A DNA stretch of 64,000 nt from Tenacibaculum sp. SZ-18 (GTDB lineage: Bacteria; Bacteroidota; Bacteroidia; Flavobacteriales; Flavobacteriaceae), in the NCBI RefSeq assembly GCF_002813915.1, contig NZ_CP019335.1:2215777-2279776 (forward strand), written 5' to 3'. Shown here in pieces: positions 32,752 through 40,138 of the stretch. The translations under genes were made by a program, and so were the position numbers. The notes under the pieces were generated by a model. It was not told the origin of the DNA and did no database searches. It saw nothing but the letters and a program-made list of their open reading frames with translations. Numbering within the stretch: the first letter of the stretch is position 1; each line of letters opens with the position of its first letter.

Positions 32752-32964
32752 TTATCTTTTTGATGATCTATTTCCTACACGATTTCTCAACCTATTTTTA
32801 GTTTCAAGGGATAGCGAGCTGGTTCTAGAATTTTTCCTTTGATTCTCCTTTATGTCAGCACTCTCCGTGATTGATTTTAAAATATTCTGACCTCTAGAAA
32901 CCAACTCATTTCCCTGTGAAATCATGTCATAGGCTCTTAGTATTAAATCGTGTTCTTTTTGCAT
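32752..32964 (-). CDS. Small basic phage protein (70 aa)
   Basis: The 70-aa product has an N-terminal helix and a disordered Ser/Arg-rich tail (RNRVGNRSSKR at the end), suggestive of nucleic-acid contact. It starts one base from the stop of the 73-aa gene. Unknown. Confidence 0.45.
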   Translation of the reverse strand: MQKEHDLILRAYDMISQGNELVSRGQNILKSITESADIKENQRKNSRTSSLSLETKNRLRNRVGNRSSKR

Positions 32965-32965
32965 T

Positions 32966-33187
32966 TTACTTTTGATTTCTTATCCAGTTTTGCATTATCT
33001 GTATTAGCTTACTCCAATGCTTCTCTGGTATGTAATATCTCTTAGTTGTAAACCAGTTAGTATTAACCGTGTTAAGCTTTATTTTAAACTCCTCTGAGAC
33101 GAACTCTTTAAAACTATCCTTGTTATTAATTAAATTATATAGTCTCTTGATGTTGTCAATCTCATTAAGTTCTTCTGTTTCCTTCAA
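32966..33187 (-). CDS. Small phage protein of unknown function (73 aa)
   Basis: The 73-aa helical protein ends with an aromatic, basic helix (HWSKLIQIMQNWIRNQK). It lies in the early operon with 3-bp spacing from its neighbour upstream. No family is recognised. Confidence 0.45.
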   Translation of the reverse strand: MKETEELNEIDNIKRLYNLINNKDSFKEFVSEEFKIKLNTVNTNWFTTKRYYIPEKHWSKLIQIMQNWIRNQK

Positions 33188-33190
33188 ATT

Positions 33191-33469
33191 TTAGGCTGCT
33201 TTTAGATTGTTTTTACTTAGCTTAAAACCAATTCTATTTTCTAATTCTTTAATGCAAGTATTAAAGCTTTCAAGTCTTTCTTCAGGTCTAGTGTACCAGA
33301 TAGATATTGTTTTATCCGAATCTGTAAACCAACCATCGTAAATGAATTCTTCTACTGAAACCATTAAACAGAATTGATTGAATATTTCGTTATAAGATGT
33401 TTTAGATCTTAATTTGAATTTATTTCCATTATTAAGTATTCCTTGATAATTAGTTGATTCTAAGTTCAT
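33191..33469 (-). CDS. Small phage protein of unknown function (92 aa)
   Basis: This 92-aa soluble alpha/beta protein begins MNLESTNYQGILNNGNKFKL. No motif is recognised; early operon member. Confidence 0.45.
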   Translation of the reverse strand: MNLESTNYQGILNNGNKFKLRSKTSYNEIFNQFCLMVSVEEFIYDGWFTDSDKTISIWYTRPEERLESFNTCIKELENRIGFKLSKNNLKAA

Positions 33470-33487
33470 GTGAGGTTGGTTTATGGG

Positions 33488-33886
33488 TTACACGAAATCT
33501 ACTAGCTTCACTCCGTTATAGTCATACATATCATAACTGTAACTTGTATTTACACTTCCAGAGAAATGATAAGCATGAAAACCCTTCATAAATCCAATGA
33601 TGTAATCAGCTTGTTTTTGTGTTAACTCAATTTCCTCTTCATTCTTGTAAACATAAATCTCTTCACTATCTCCATCAATGTTTACGGTAGCATCAATAAC
33701 TAAATCTGAATCGTCAGTTAAAACAGTTGCCGTGTCAGAAAAAAGGCTGATTTGAGAGTTTTCTAAAGTGCTTTTTATCTCTACTAATAAACTGAAAGGC
33801 AAAACTTTATTTAGCTTTAACTCCTTTTGTGAAGTCATTATCTCTCCGGTGATCGATAAATCTTGAATTTTTAATGAAGTTTCCAT
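33488..33886 (-). CDS. First gene of the phage early operon (132 aa, unknown)
   Basis: This 132-aa acidic, beta-rich protein is the first leftward gene opposite the repressor, so it should be among the first expressed on induction. A minus-strand TATATTCG -7 box with an upstream TTG lies in the shared region. It has no helix-turn-helix, so it is not an obvious Cro. Confidence 0.5.
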   Translation of the reverse strand: METSLKIQDLSITGEIMTSQKELKLNKVLPFSLLVEIKSTLENSQISLFSDTATVLTDDSDLVIDATVNIDGDSEEIYVYKNEEEIELTQKQADYIIGFMKGFHAYHFSGSVNTSYSYDMYDYNGVKLVDFV

Positions 33887-33941
33887 TTTTATGTTATATT
33901 TGTTGTTGTTGTTTTTACATTACGAATATACGGACATTTTC

Positions 33942-33973
33942 AGAATAAACAAGAATTTTAAAGAATAATTCTT
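33942..33973. promoter_or_regulatory. Lysogeny-switch operator: phased AGAAT half-sites
   Basis: AGAAT recurs at 33942, 33952 and 33962, exactly 10 bp apart, and the last forms a perfect 13-bp palindrome AAGAATAATTCTT (33961-33973). The cluster lies between the divergent repressor and early-operon starts, 17 bp before the repressor ATG. It is the likely binding site of the XRE repressor. Confidence 0.6.
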
Positions 33974-33990
33974 AAATTTTAACATTTTTA

Positions 33991-34410
33991 ATGAATACAG
34001 TAGGGGAAAGATTAGAATTTTTAAGAAAGCAAAAAGGCAAGAGTTATCAGGCTCTGGCTGACCTTATTGGAGGTATTAGTGGTGATGCAATTAGAAAAGC
34101 TATTCAGAGAAATAATGTTAAAGATTTTTATGTAAATATCATTTCGGACAAATTAAGAATCAATAAAGAATGGTTGATTTCTGGTCAAGGTGAAATGAAT
34201 TTAAGCTACGAATACAACGATTTACAGCATTTCAGTAAAGAGGATATATTAGACTATATCATTATGTATATAGACGATTTTACTTCTAATCCTAAGATTG
34301 ATGCTTTATATAGAATTTTAAAATCTAAAAACAATCAAGATTCTCTTGAAAACATGCACGATAAGATTGATGAGTTAACTAAACTTGTAGACGAACTAAA
34401 GAAGAAATAA
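33991..34410 (+). CDS. Phage repressor, XRE-family helix-turn-helix
   Basis: The 139-aa protein has an N-terminal helix-turn-helix (GERLEFLRKQKGKSYQALADLIGGISGDAIRKAIQR) followed by NKEWLISGQGEM, the typical end of an XRE domain. The C-terminus is a coiled coil (ENMHDKIDELTKLVDELKKK), presumably for dimerisation. There is no S24 peptidase domain, so induction would not be by RecA-driven self-cleavage. It is transcribed opposite the early operon and ends in a strong terminator. Confidence 0.8.
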   Translation: MNTVGERLEFLRKQKGKSYQALADLIGGISGDAIRKAIQRNNVKDFYVNIISDKLRINKEWLISGQGEMNLSYEYNDLQHFSKEDILDYIIMYIDDFTSNPKIDALYRILKSKNNQDSLENMHDKIDELTKLVDELKKK

Positions 34411-34443
34411 AAAAAAGGCTCAGTTAAATATTGAGCCTTTTTT
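34411..34443. terminator. Strong bidirectional terminator
   Basis: AAAAAAGGCTCA and TGAGCCTTTTTT form a 12-bp stem with a 9-nt loop immediately after the repressor stop. U tracts exist on both strands, so it can also end the leftward SHOCT-domain gene's opposite-strand transcription. Confidence 0.85.
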
Positions 34444-34474
34444 CTATAATATAAAAGAGTATTTTTATTTATTA

Positions 34475-34984
34475 TTATTTGTCCTTTGAATTAAGTATTT
34501 TCTTCTTTTCAGCTTCAAACTCTTCTTTAGTTAAGACTCCATCATCTAACAACTCCTTAATCTTTTTTATCTTATCATATTTACTCTCAGTTTTTACAAC
34601 TTTTTCATTTTCGCTTTTACATGGAGTTATTTCACAAGAATCAATCGCCTCTTTAATCATTATTAGATAGTTGGTAATATTTCCTCCACCTACTGTAAAG
34701 ACAACGCCTTTATATCTTTTCTTGTTATATTTTTTAATCTTTTTTATTGTTACAACCAATCCACTATTTGTAGCTGGTAATTTAGCAGTTGACGCTGCCC
34801 AACCTCCAATCATAACATAATTGAATGATCCGTTATCATTTGAACCTCTGTTAAGTGTGATTTCGTCTCCTATTTTATAATTTACCCCATTAGGAGCGGT
34901 ATACTCTTTAAGTTTTTCAACTTTTTTTTGACTAAATGAAGCTAATGTAACGAGAAGTGCTATTAGTGATATTTTAATTTTCAT
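34475..34984 (-). CDS. Exported SHOCT-domain protein (169 aa), moron-like
   Basis: A signal peptide (MKIKISLIALLVTLASFSQ) precedes a beta-rich domain of about 95 residues (GVNYKIGDEITLNRGSNDNG onward) and a C-terminal SHOCT motif (YDKIKKIKELLDDGVLTKEE then FEAEKKKIL). It is a single gene lying between the repressor and integrase, outside the lytic operons, the usual place for genes expressed in the lysogen. Confidence 0.65.
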   Translation of the reverse strand: MKIKISLIALLVTLASFSQKKVEKLKEYTAPNGVNYKIGDEITLNRGSNDNGSFNYVMIGGWAASTAKLPATNSGLVVTIKKIKKYNKKRYKGVVFTVGGGNITNYLIMIKEAIDSCEITPCKSENEKVVKTESKYDKIKKIKELLDDGVLTKEEFEAEKKKILNSKDK

Positions 34985-35032
34985 TAGTAGATAATTTAGT
35001 TTGAATAATTGTATTTTTAGTTTCTATATTAT

Positions 35033-35257
35033 TTATACATCTAAAGTGTCTAAATCCTTAGCTAAAGCTTCTATTTTATGTTTGAGAGAAGATTTAAGTT
35101 TATCTTCTTTCATTTCTTCTTCAGCTACCTTCTTACATACTTCTACTAAAGTCGGTCTTGTCAGTCTTGTCTTTTGGTCTTTTGTAATTACTTCTCTATC
35201 TCGAAAAAGCTTACGTAAAAATCTAACAATGATATTATTTTTCAGGGAACTTCTCAT
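35033..35257 (-). CDS. Small basic protein of unknown function (74 aa)
   Basis: This 74-aa protein begins MRSSLKNNIIVRFLRKLFRD, a short amphipathic basic helix that could lie on the membrane, followed by a charged helix. It starts one base from the stop of the membrane protein gene, so both are one operon. Confidence 0.45.
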   Translation of the reverse strand: MRSSLKNNIIVRFLRKLFRDREVITKDQKTRLTRPTLVEVCKKVAEEEMKEDKLKSSLKHKIEALAKDLDTLDV

Positions 35258-35258
35258 A

Positions 35259-36062
35259 TCATAAATCCTTTATAGTTTCTTCTACATCCTTATCAAAATC
35301 TTTAATATTTTGTTTAGTGGTATCTAAAGATATAATAGGTTTATCATTTTTCTCTGCGTAATAAGCTTTAACGGCTACTTTTTCGTAGTGATCTTCTTTA
35401 GTTCTAACTAGGAGATTCGTAAGATTGTTTATTGCTTGGTCTTTATAAGTGAAGTGTTTAACCAAATAAAATGTAAACACTGTTAAAAGCACAGCACACC
35501 CAAAAATGGCGTAAAAATATGTGTGCTTATTAAAGTCATTTTGTGTGAAGAATATTAAATGAATAAACCAGAAGAATGATACTCCAATCCCAGTAAGAGA
35601 AACAAACTGATGTTTGAAAGTACTCCCTCTCGAAAATTCATCATGTAATGATTTACATGAGAAATAGAAAATTGCGGTAACTAAACCAAAAACAAAAATC
35701 CAAAAGTGGAAACTATTCCTTCCTCTGAATGAGAATGCAATAGCTTCTGCCTTTCTTTTATTACTAATTTCTTTTAATTCCTTTTTGTAGGACATGTAAA
35801 TCTCCTTGGCTTTATCATCACCATTTTTTTCAAAATGATCTAATAAAACTTTATTTCTTTCTTTCACTTTGTCCTTGTACTGTTTTGAGTAAACACCATA
35901 CATCTCGCTTTTAGGGCTAAAGAAAATATGGAATAAGGAAAGTGAAACAATAAAAAAAAGGAATGTCCCTTGCAATAAAGGGAATAAAATATTCTTATTC
36001 TTCTTCTGGGTCTTCTGTTTCGATCGTTCCGTCGTTTCCTGGCTCGATAAGTTGTAATTCAT
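35259..36062 (-). CDS. Membrane protein of unknown function (267 aa)
   Basis: Four hydrophobic segments are visible, near residues 27-48, 119-138, 153-172 and 184-204, with a 70-residue charged loop after the first and a long cytoplasmic C-terminus. The N-terminus is basic. Its start overlaps the lipoprotein gene by 68 bp in another frame. No family is recognised. It might act in superinfection exclusion, which is a guess from its place in the lysogen-expressed region. Confidence 0.55.
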   Translation of the reverse strand: MNYNLSSQETTERSKQKTQKKNKNILFPLLQGTFLFFIVSLSLFHIFFSPKSEMYGVYSKQYKDKVKERNKVLLDHFEKNGDDKAKEIYMSYKKELKEISNKRKAEAIAFSFRGRNSFHFWIFVFGLVTAIFYFSCKSLHDEFSRGSTFKHQFVSLTGIGVSFFWFIHLIFFTQNDFNKHTYFYAIFGCAVLLTVFTFYLVKHFTYKDQAINNLTNLLVRTKEDHYEKVAVKAYYAEKNDKPIISLDTTKQNIKDFDKDVEETIKDL

Positions 36063-36174
36063 TTTGTTGAGATAATTCTTCTACTTCTTTTGAAGTATCA
36101 GTACAGCTTCCTAATGCTAATGATCCGAATACTACTACTAATACTACCACTAATTTTTTTCCTAAATTTTTCAT
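35995..36174 (-). CDS. Small lipoprotein (59 aa)
   Basis: ATG at 36174 opens a 59-codon frame: MKNLGKKLVVVLVVVFGSLA then LGSCTDTSKEVEEL. LGSC is a signal peptidase II lipobox, with acylated Cys24. The mature 36 residues are acidic (ending EDPEEE). It is the first gene of a three-gene operon with the membrane protein and the 74-aa gene. Confidence 0.6.
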   Translation of the reverse strand: MKNLGKKLVVVLVVVFGSLALGSCTDTSKEVEELSQQNELQLIEPGNDGTIETEDPEEE

Positions 36175-36649
36175 CTTTACTATATTTAAATTTAATTAAT
36201 AACTATAGTAAAGTTAACACATTAAACTACGTTAATAGCATGTGTACAAGTTCAGTTACCAACGGTTTTTCAACAGTTAGTTTTATGCGGAAACGGATTA
36301 ATACAATTTTTTATAGGGATTACAATTTTAATCATTTTTTGATTGACCTACAATTATAAATTTATAAACTCCCTTATCCTTTACAATATTATAAACTTAT
36401 ATAATTTCTCAAAAGTAGGAAATACCCTTATTTTCATCTCAGGGTTTACCCTTAGTCGACTATGCGACTTATTACAGTTTTAAACATAAATCAAACGTAA
36501 TAATTATAAATAATAATCAATTAGCCAAATTTAACATCATCACTCTAAGACAAGAAAAACAAACCATTAGTACATGTAAATCACTAGTCTTCATTTGTTA
36601 TATATTTGGTAGCTTCCCAAAATCAACGAGCTTTTTATTGATTTTAATT
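36175..36649. other. Non-coding region with CCCTTA direct repeats
   Basis: No gene is visible. TACCCTTA occurs at 36423-36430 and 36447-36454, 24 bp apart, with GGGTTTACCC (36442-36451) between and an AGTCG/CGACT hairpin (36454-36468) after. These could be integrase, excisionase or promoter sites; nothing else is evident. Confidence 0.4.
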
Positions 36650-37891
36650 CTACTCCACAACAAAACGTATATCAATATTTTTAAGTCTTTCTAACTGTCT
36701 TTGACTTTCGTTTATTGCATAGTGTTTCTTCATCATTCTATCGGTAGTATGTGATCTTAATTTTTGAGCATGTTTTAAGTCTAATTCACTTGCAACAGTA
36801 TCAGCATATAAGTGTGTTAAAGAAGCGAAATCTGCGGTAACACCTAACTTATCTTTTACATGGGTTTTCCATCTTCTTGTTATCTGTTCTCTCCTTATTT
36901 GCTTCTCACCTTTTTGGAGATTTGAAGAGAATATAAAAAAGCTTGAATTCACAACAATTCTATCAGTATTTTGTTCATTAATCAATTCTTTCCATAGGTA
37001 TAATTCATTCTTATTAATTGGCTTTATTACCTCCTTATTTTGACCGCCTTTTAAAACATACACCTTAAATTCTAGCTTATTCAAATCTACATCGCTCACC
37101 CTCATACGAAGCAACTCTTTTATTCTAGCTCCTGAAGAAAAGTAAATCATCATAAACCTCCAGAAAGTATAATAATTCTCTTTTAAGTGAGAGTAAACTA
37201 ATTTTCGATCATCATCAGTTAAGACCTCACGTACATTTTTTTGTTCCGTTAATTTTTTAATGTTAGATGTTGGATTGTATTCAATAATTTCTTCTTCAAT
37301 CAACTCTTTAAAGAGTGAGCTAAGCATCGATTTATATTTATTATATCTCTTATTTGAAATTTTATTTCTCATCTGCTGATCTCTTAAAACAGCTTTCACA
37401 TGTTTTCTAGAAAATTCAGTAATATTCATAAATTGATACCCCAGAATAATTAAGGAAATTTCTACTCTATCTATAAGAGTAATCATTTCTTGTCTGTATT
37501 CCTTGGAAACTTGCCTTAGACTTAAAGCATATTTAAGGAGTTCAATAATAGAAGTGTCCTCATCAATTACGGATAACTTACTATCACAAGTCATATAACT
37601 GTCTGAAATGGGATTATAGTTTTCAATTGTTAAACTATGCTTTATTGAATCAATAATTATTCCAGTCGCTTCCCTTCTTTGTGTAAGTGTTTTGAATTCA
37701 TTCATGCCTTTAACACGAATTCTTTTACCAGAATTAAAAAGCTCTATATCTTGTTTTGGATCATGAAAATAATATGAAATTATCCAATCTTTTAGAAGTA
37801 ATTCTTTTCCGCCTGTTCTCCAATTTGAAGGAAAAACTTTAAATTTTGTTACGTAGCAACCGTTTACTAATGTAATTTTTTTTGAAGTCAT
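36650..37891 (-). CDS. Prophage integrase, divergent tyrosine recombinase
   Basis: The 413-aa protein has an N-terminal Arm/SAM-like region (to about 200) and a C-terminal catalytic domain. Arg I is in SGARIKELLRMRVSDVD, Lys in VLKGGQNKEV, and the end has LRSHTTDRMMKKHYAI with the usual His and nucleophile Tyr. Where most enzymes have HxLRH, this reads ASLTHLYADT, so the second Arg is Thr and the preceding His is Ala. Related Bacteroidota phage integrases carry a Lys there. It lies against the 3' end of tRNA-His, which fixes the insertion site. Confidence 0.88.
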   Translation of the reverse strand: MTSKKITLVNGCYVTKFKVFPSNWRTGGKELLLKDWIISYYFHDPKQDIELFNSGKRIRVKGMNEFKTLTQRREATGIIIDSIKHSLTIENYNPISDSYMTCDSKLSVIDEDTSIIELLKYALSLRQVSKEYRQEMITLIDRVEISLIILGYQFMNITEFSRKHVKAVLRDQQMRNKISNKRYNKYKSMLSSLFKELIEEEIIEYNPTSNIKKLTEQKNVREVLTDDDRKLVYSHLKENYYTFWRFMMIYFSSGARIKELLRMRVSDVDLNKLEFKVYVLKGGQNKEVIKPINKNELYLWKELINEQNTDRIVVNSSFFIFSSNLQKGEKQIRREQITRRWKTHVKDKLGVTADFASLTHLYADTVASELDLKHAQKLRSHTTDRMMKKHYAINESQRQLERLKNIDIRFVVE

Positions 37892-37998
37892 GAGTCAAAG
37901 TTTTTGACACGACAGCTGACACGGCAATAAAAAAATGGAGAATCAAAGGAATTTTTAAAATCCTCAAAGCCCTTTTGAACAAAGGGCTTCGAGATTTG
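37892..37998. promoter_or_regulatory. Prophage right end with arm-type repeats
   Basis: Between integrase start and tRNA 3' end lie TGACACGACAGCTGACACGG (two TGACAC copies around a CAGCTG) at 37903-37924, as expected for integrase arm sites, and a 9-bp hairpin AAGCCCTTT / AAAGGGCTT (37967-37989). The other att site is outside the window. Confidence 0.45.
37967..37989 (-). terminator. Hairpin terminator after tRNA-His
   Basis: A 9-bp stem with a 5-nt loop lies 10 bases after the tRNA on the minus strand and is followed by TTGAGGATTTTAAAAA. It probably ends the tRNA transcript. Confidence 0.6.
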
Positions 37999-38073
37999 GG
38001 TGAAAGACCGGGTTCGAACCGGCGACCTCCGGAACCACAATCCGGCGCTCTAACCAACTGAGCTACAATCACC
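37999..38073 (-). tRNA. tRNA-His (GTG)
   Basis: The minus strand gives G-1, D arm GCTC/GAGC with AGTTGGTTA, anticodon stem CCGGA/TCCGG with loop TTGTGGT (anticodon GTG at 38036-38038) and T arm GCCGG/CCGGT around TTCGAAC. G-1 and C73 are present as in all tRNA-His. The acceptor stem (GTGATTG with CTTTCAC) has two adjacent U-U mismatches at 5:68 and 6:67. CCA is not encoded. It is the prophage attachment gene. Confidence 0.93.
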
Positions 38074-38128
38074 ATTTATCTAGCGGGTGCAAATATAATT
38101 CTTTTCTTAAATGTGACCAAACATTTTT

Positions 38129-38845
38129 TTATTTTAATTTACTTAAATTTTCTATCGCAACGTAACGCTCTGTGATAAAGCCCTCTGCATAATCCACTCC
38201 AATAAGCCTTCCAAGGTCTTTTGCTCGGTATTCTACACTTTCTGTGAAGTTTTTACTTGTAATTGGTGTTTCTGGTTCTTTACTTGATGGATCAAAGAAT
38301 TGAGAACTATAAGCCATAACGGAAGCTATTTTTTTATCCATAAACCCTGTAACATCCACAACGAAATCTGGCTCAATGTTTTTCCACTGAATGTAATGAT
38401 ACACAACTTTCGGTCTCCATTTTTCTTGTTTTTCACCGTCAAGTTCTGTTTCAATTTTTACCAAACCACTCAAAAAACAAGCATCAGAAACCACTTTACT
38501 TCCTTTTGGATGATCGATATGACGATCATCAATTGCATTACATAAAACAATTTCAGGCTTGTACTTACGAATCATTTTTATAATTTCTAACTGATGCTCC
38601 TTATCATTTACGAAGAAACCATCAGCAAAACCAAGGTTTTCACGAACAGAAACTCCTAATATTTTAGCCGCGTTAGTTGCCTCTATATCTCTAAGCTCCG
38701 CAGAACCTCGCGTACCTAATTCACCTCGTGTTAGATCTACAATTCCTACTTTTTTCCCTAAAGAAATTTCTTTCGCTATAGTTGCTGAACAACCTAATTC
38801 TACATCATCTGGATGCGCTCCAAAAGCTAATATATCTAGTTTCAT
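38129..38845 (-). CDS. bshB1: Bacillithiol biosynthesis deacetylase BshB1
   Basis: This 238-aa LmbE/PIG-L-type zinc deacetylase has the AHPDDVELGC motif (residues 10-19), TRGELGTRG and the late DRHIDHPKG zinc site. It removes the acetyl group from GlcNAc-malate in bacillithiol synthesis in the cytoplasm. Length and the C-terminal YRAKDLGRLIGVDYAEGF segment match the family. Its start overlaps the stop of the OmpA-like pseudogene (TAATG). Confidence 0.93.
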   Translation of the reverse strand: MKLDILAFGAHPDDVELGCSATIAKEISLGKKVGIVDLTRGELGTRGSAELRDIEATNAAKILGVSVRENLGFADGFFVNDKEHQLEIIKMIRKYKPEIVLCNAIDDRHIDHPKGSKVVSDACFLSGLVKIETELDGEKQEKWRPKVVYHYIQWKNIEPDFVVDVTGFMDKKIASVMAYSSQFFDPSSKEPETPITSKNFTESVEYRAKDLGRLIGVDYAEGFITERYVAIENLSKLK

Positions 38846-39315
38846 TACTTACTATTCTTTAATTTTATTAATTCTTCTTCACTTATTTCTTTGATTTCAA
38901 CTCTTCGGTTTCTATATCTACCTGCCCTAGTTGGAGAAAAGCAGCAAGGAAATAATTCTCCTTTTCCGATAACAGTAAACCTTGAACTATCTAGTCCTAA
39001 ATTAATCAGAATCCTTTCAATCATTCCTGCAATTTTATCAGTTAACTCCTGATTTTCTTCCTTTCGTCCATCACTTGAAGTATGTCATTCCAATAAATAA
39101 TATCTTTCATTATTATTTATGTAAAGTAGCATTTCCTTCATAGCATCTAACGATCCTTCCGTAAAGACAGCTTGCTTACCTCTGAACCCAATCTTTTTCA
39201 CAATACCATTTAGATATCTGTCTTTCTTTTCTTTTTGAGCAATTCCACTCAAACTAATCAGAAATCCGACTAAAAAGAAAACTTCTTTATAATTTAATTT
39301 ACTTTTTCTTTTCAT
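38845..39315 (-). pseudogene. OmpA-like gene broken by an in-frame TGA
   Basis: The frame from 39315 reads a signal peptide (KEVFFLVGFLISLSGIAQKE) and the first half of an OmpA-like domain, then TGA at 39085-39087, then continues in the same frame to TAA at 38845: HTSSDGRKEENQEL, VIGKGELFPCCFSP, RNRRVEIKEISEEEL. Paralogues at 39299 and 39718 read through. One base change (probably from a Ser codon) explains the stop. No frameshift is present. Confidence 0.8.
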
Positions 39316-39712
39316 AAACCGTTATTTCTATTCTATCATCTTCTTTTGAAGGATGTGAACTAATCGGGTAATTTTCACCTAAACCTGCAACTCTAATTTT
39401 TAAAGAATCTACGCCAAGATTGACCATTAGTCTTTTTATCATTTTAGCCCTAAAACTAGTCAGTTTTTGATTTGCATTAGCGCTACCGTTTAGACTTGTA
39501 TTGCTAGTAATTAAATAATAACCTTCATTTGAATTAATATAATGCACGACATCCTTCATTGCCTCTAAAGAACCTTCTTTGAAATACAATTCTTTATTCT
39601 CAAATTGAATCTTTTTTGCTAGATTTTTCAAATATTCATCTTCTTTTTCTTTTTGAGCAAAACTGATAAAATTTAAAAAAAATAGAAAAACAAATAACAT
39701 TAATCTACTCAT
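39299..39712 (-). CDS. OmpA-like periplasmic protein (137 aa)
   Basis: A signal peptide (to about residue 19) precedes a degenerate OmpA C-terminal domain: LYFKEGSLEAMKDVVHYINS, then FRAKMIKRLMVNLGVDSLKI and GLGENYPISSHPSKEDDRIEI. It is the second of three tandem paralogues and its end overlaps the pseudogene start by 17 bp. Peptidoglycan-binding Asp and Arg positions are only partly kept (no NRR motif). Confidence 0.65.
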   Translation of the reverse strand: MSRLMLFVFLFFLNFISFAQKEKEDEYLKNLAKKIQFENKELYFKEGSLEAMKDVVHYINSNEGYYLITSNTSLNGSANANQKLTSFRAKMIKRLMVNLGVDSLKIRVAGLGENYPISSHPSKEDDRIEITVYEKKK

Positions 39713-39717
39713 AATTT

Positions 39718-40137
39718 TTACTGCTTTCTTGTTGTAAATCGGATGATTCTATTTTTAAAATTATGTCGAGGAGAAACAACAATATAAACAGGAAACATTT
39801 CACCTCTACCTCTAGGAGTAATTTTTAACGAATCAACACCCAACTCAATTAGTTTTTTTCTTATAATCGAAGCTCTTATTCTAGTTAATAAAAAATTATC
39901 ATTTTGATTACCTTCAACACAAGTATGACTATCTACATAATATTTTTTATCACTTTGTTTTAAAATCTCCGCCACCTCCTTTATTTTCTCCATCGATCCT
40001 TTCTCTAAAATTGTGTCCTTATAAACAAATTGAATATCATCACCCAATGAGTTTAAAGATTTATTCGACCTTACTTGCGCTTGCAATCCAAAACATAAAA
40101 ACGTCAAGTAAATAGATACTATAACTTTATAATTCAT
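39718..40137 (-). CDS. OmpA-like periplasmic protein (139 aa)
   Basis: The first of three tandem paralogues. A signal peptide (MNYKVIVSIYLTFLCFGLQA) is followed by an OmpA-like fold with LEKGSMEKIKEVAEILKQSD, IRASIIRKKLIELGVDSLKI and a final KNRIIRFTTRKQ. It starts one base after the PLP enzyme stop, which suggests a shared transcript. Confidence 0.65.
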   Translation of the reverse strand: MNYKVIVSIYLTFLCFGLQAQVRSNKSLNSLGDDIQFVYKDTILEKGSMEKIKEVAEILKQSDKKYYVDSHTCVEGNQNDNFLLTRIRASIIRKKLIELGVDSLKITPRGRGEMFPVYIVVSPRHNFKNRIIRFTTRKQ

Positions 40138-40138
40138 A

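Noticed and set aside
36090..36359. 89-codon plus-strand frame, hydrophobic
   Set aside because: It is antisense to the small lipoprotein gene, which has a clear lipobox and operon context.
37839..38075. 78-codon minus-strand frame over the tRNA
   Set aside because: It covers tRNA-His and the att region; the familiar PDCGSGGRRFEPG peptide is an artefact of translating tRNA sequence.
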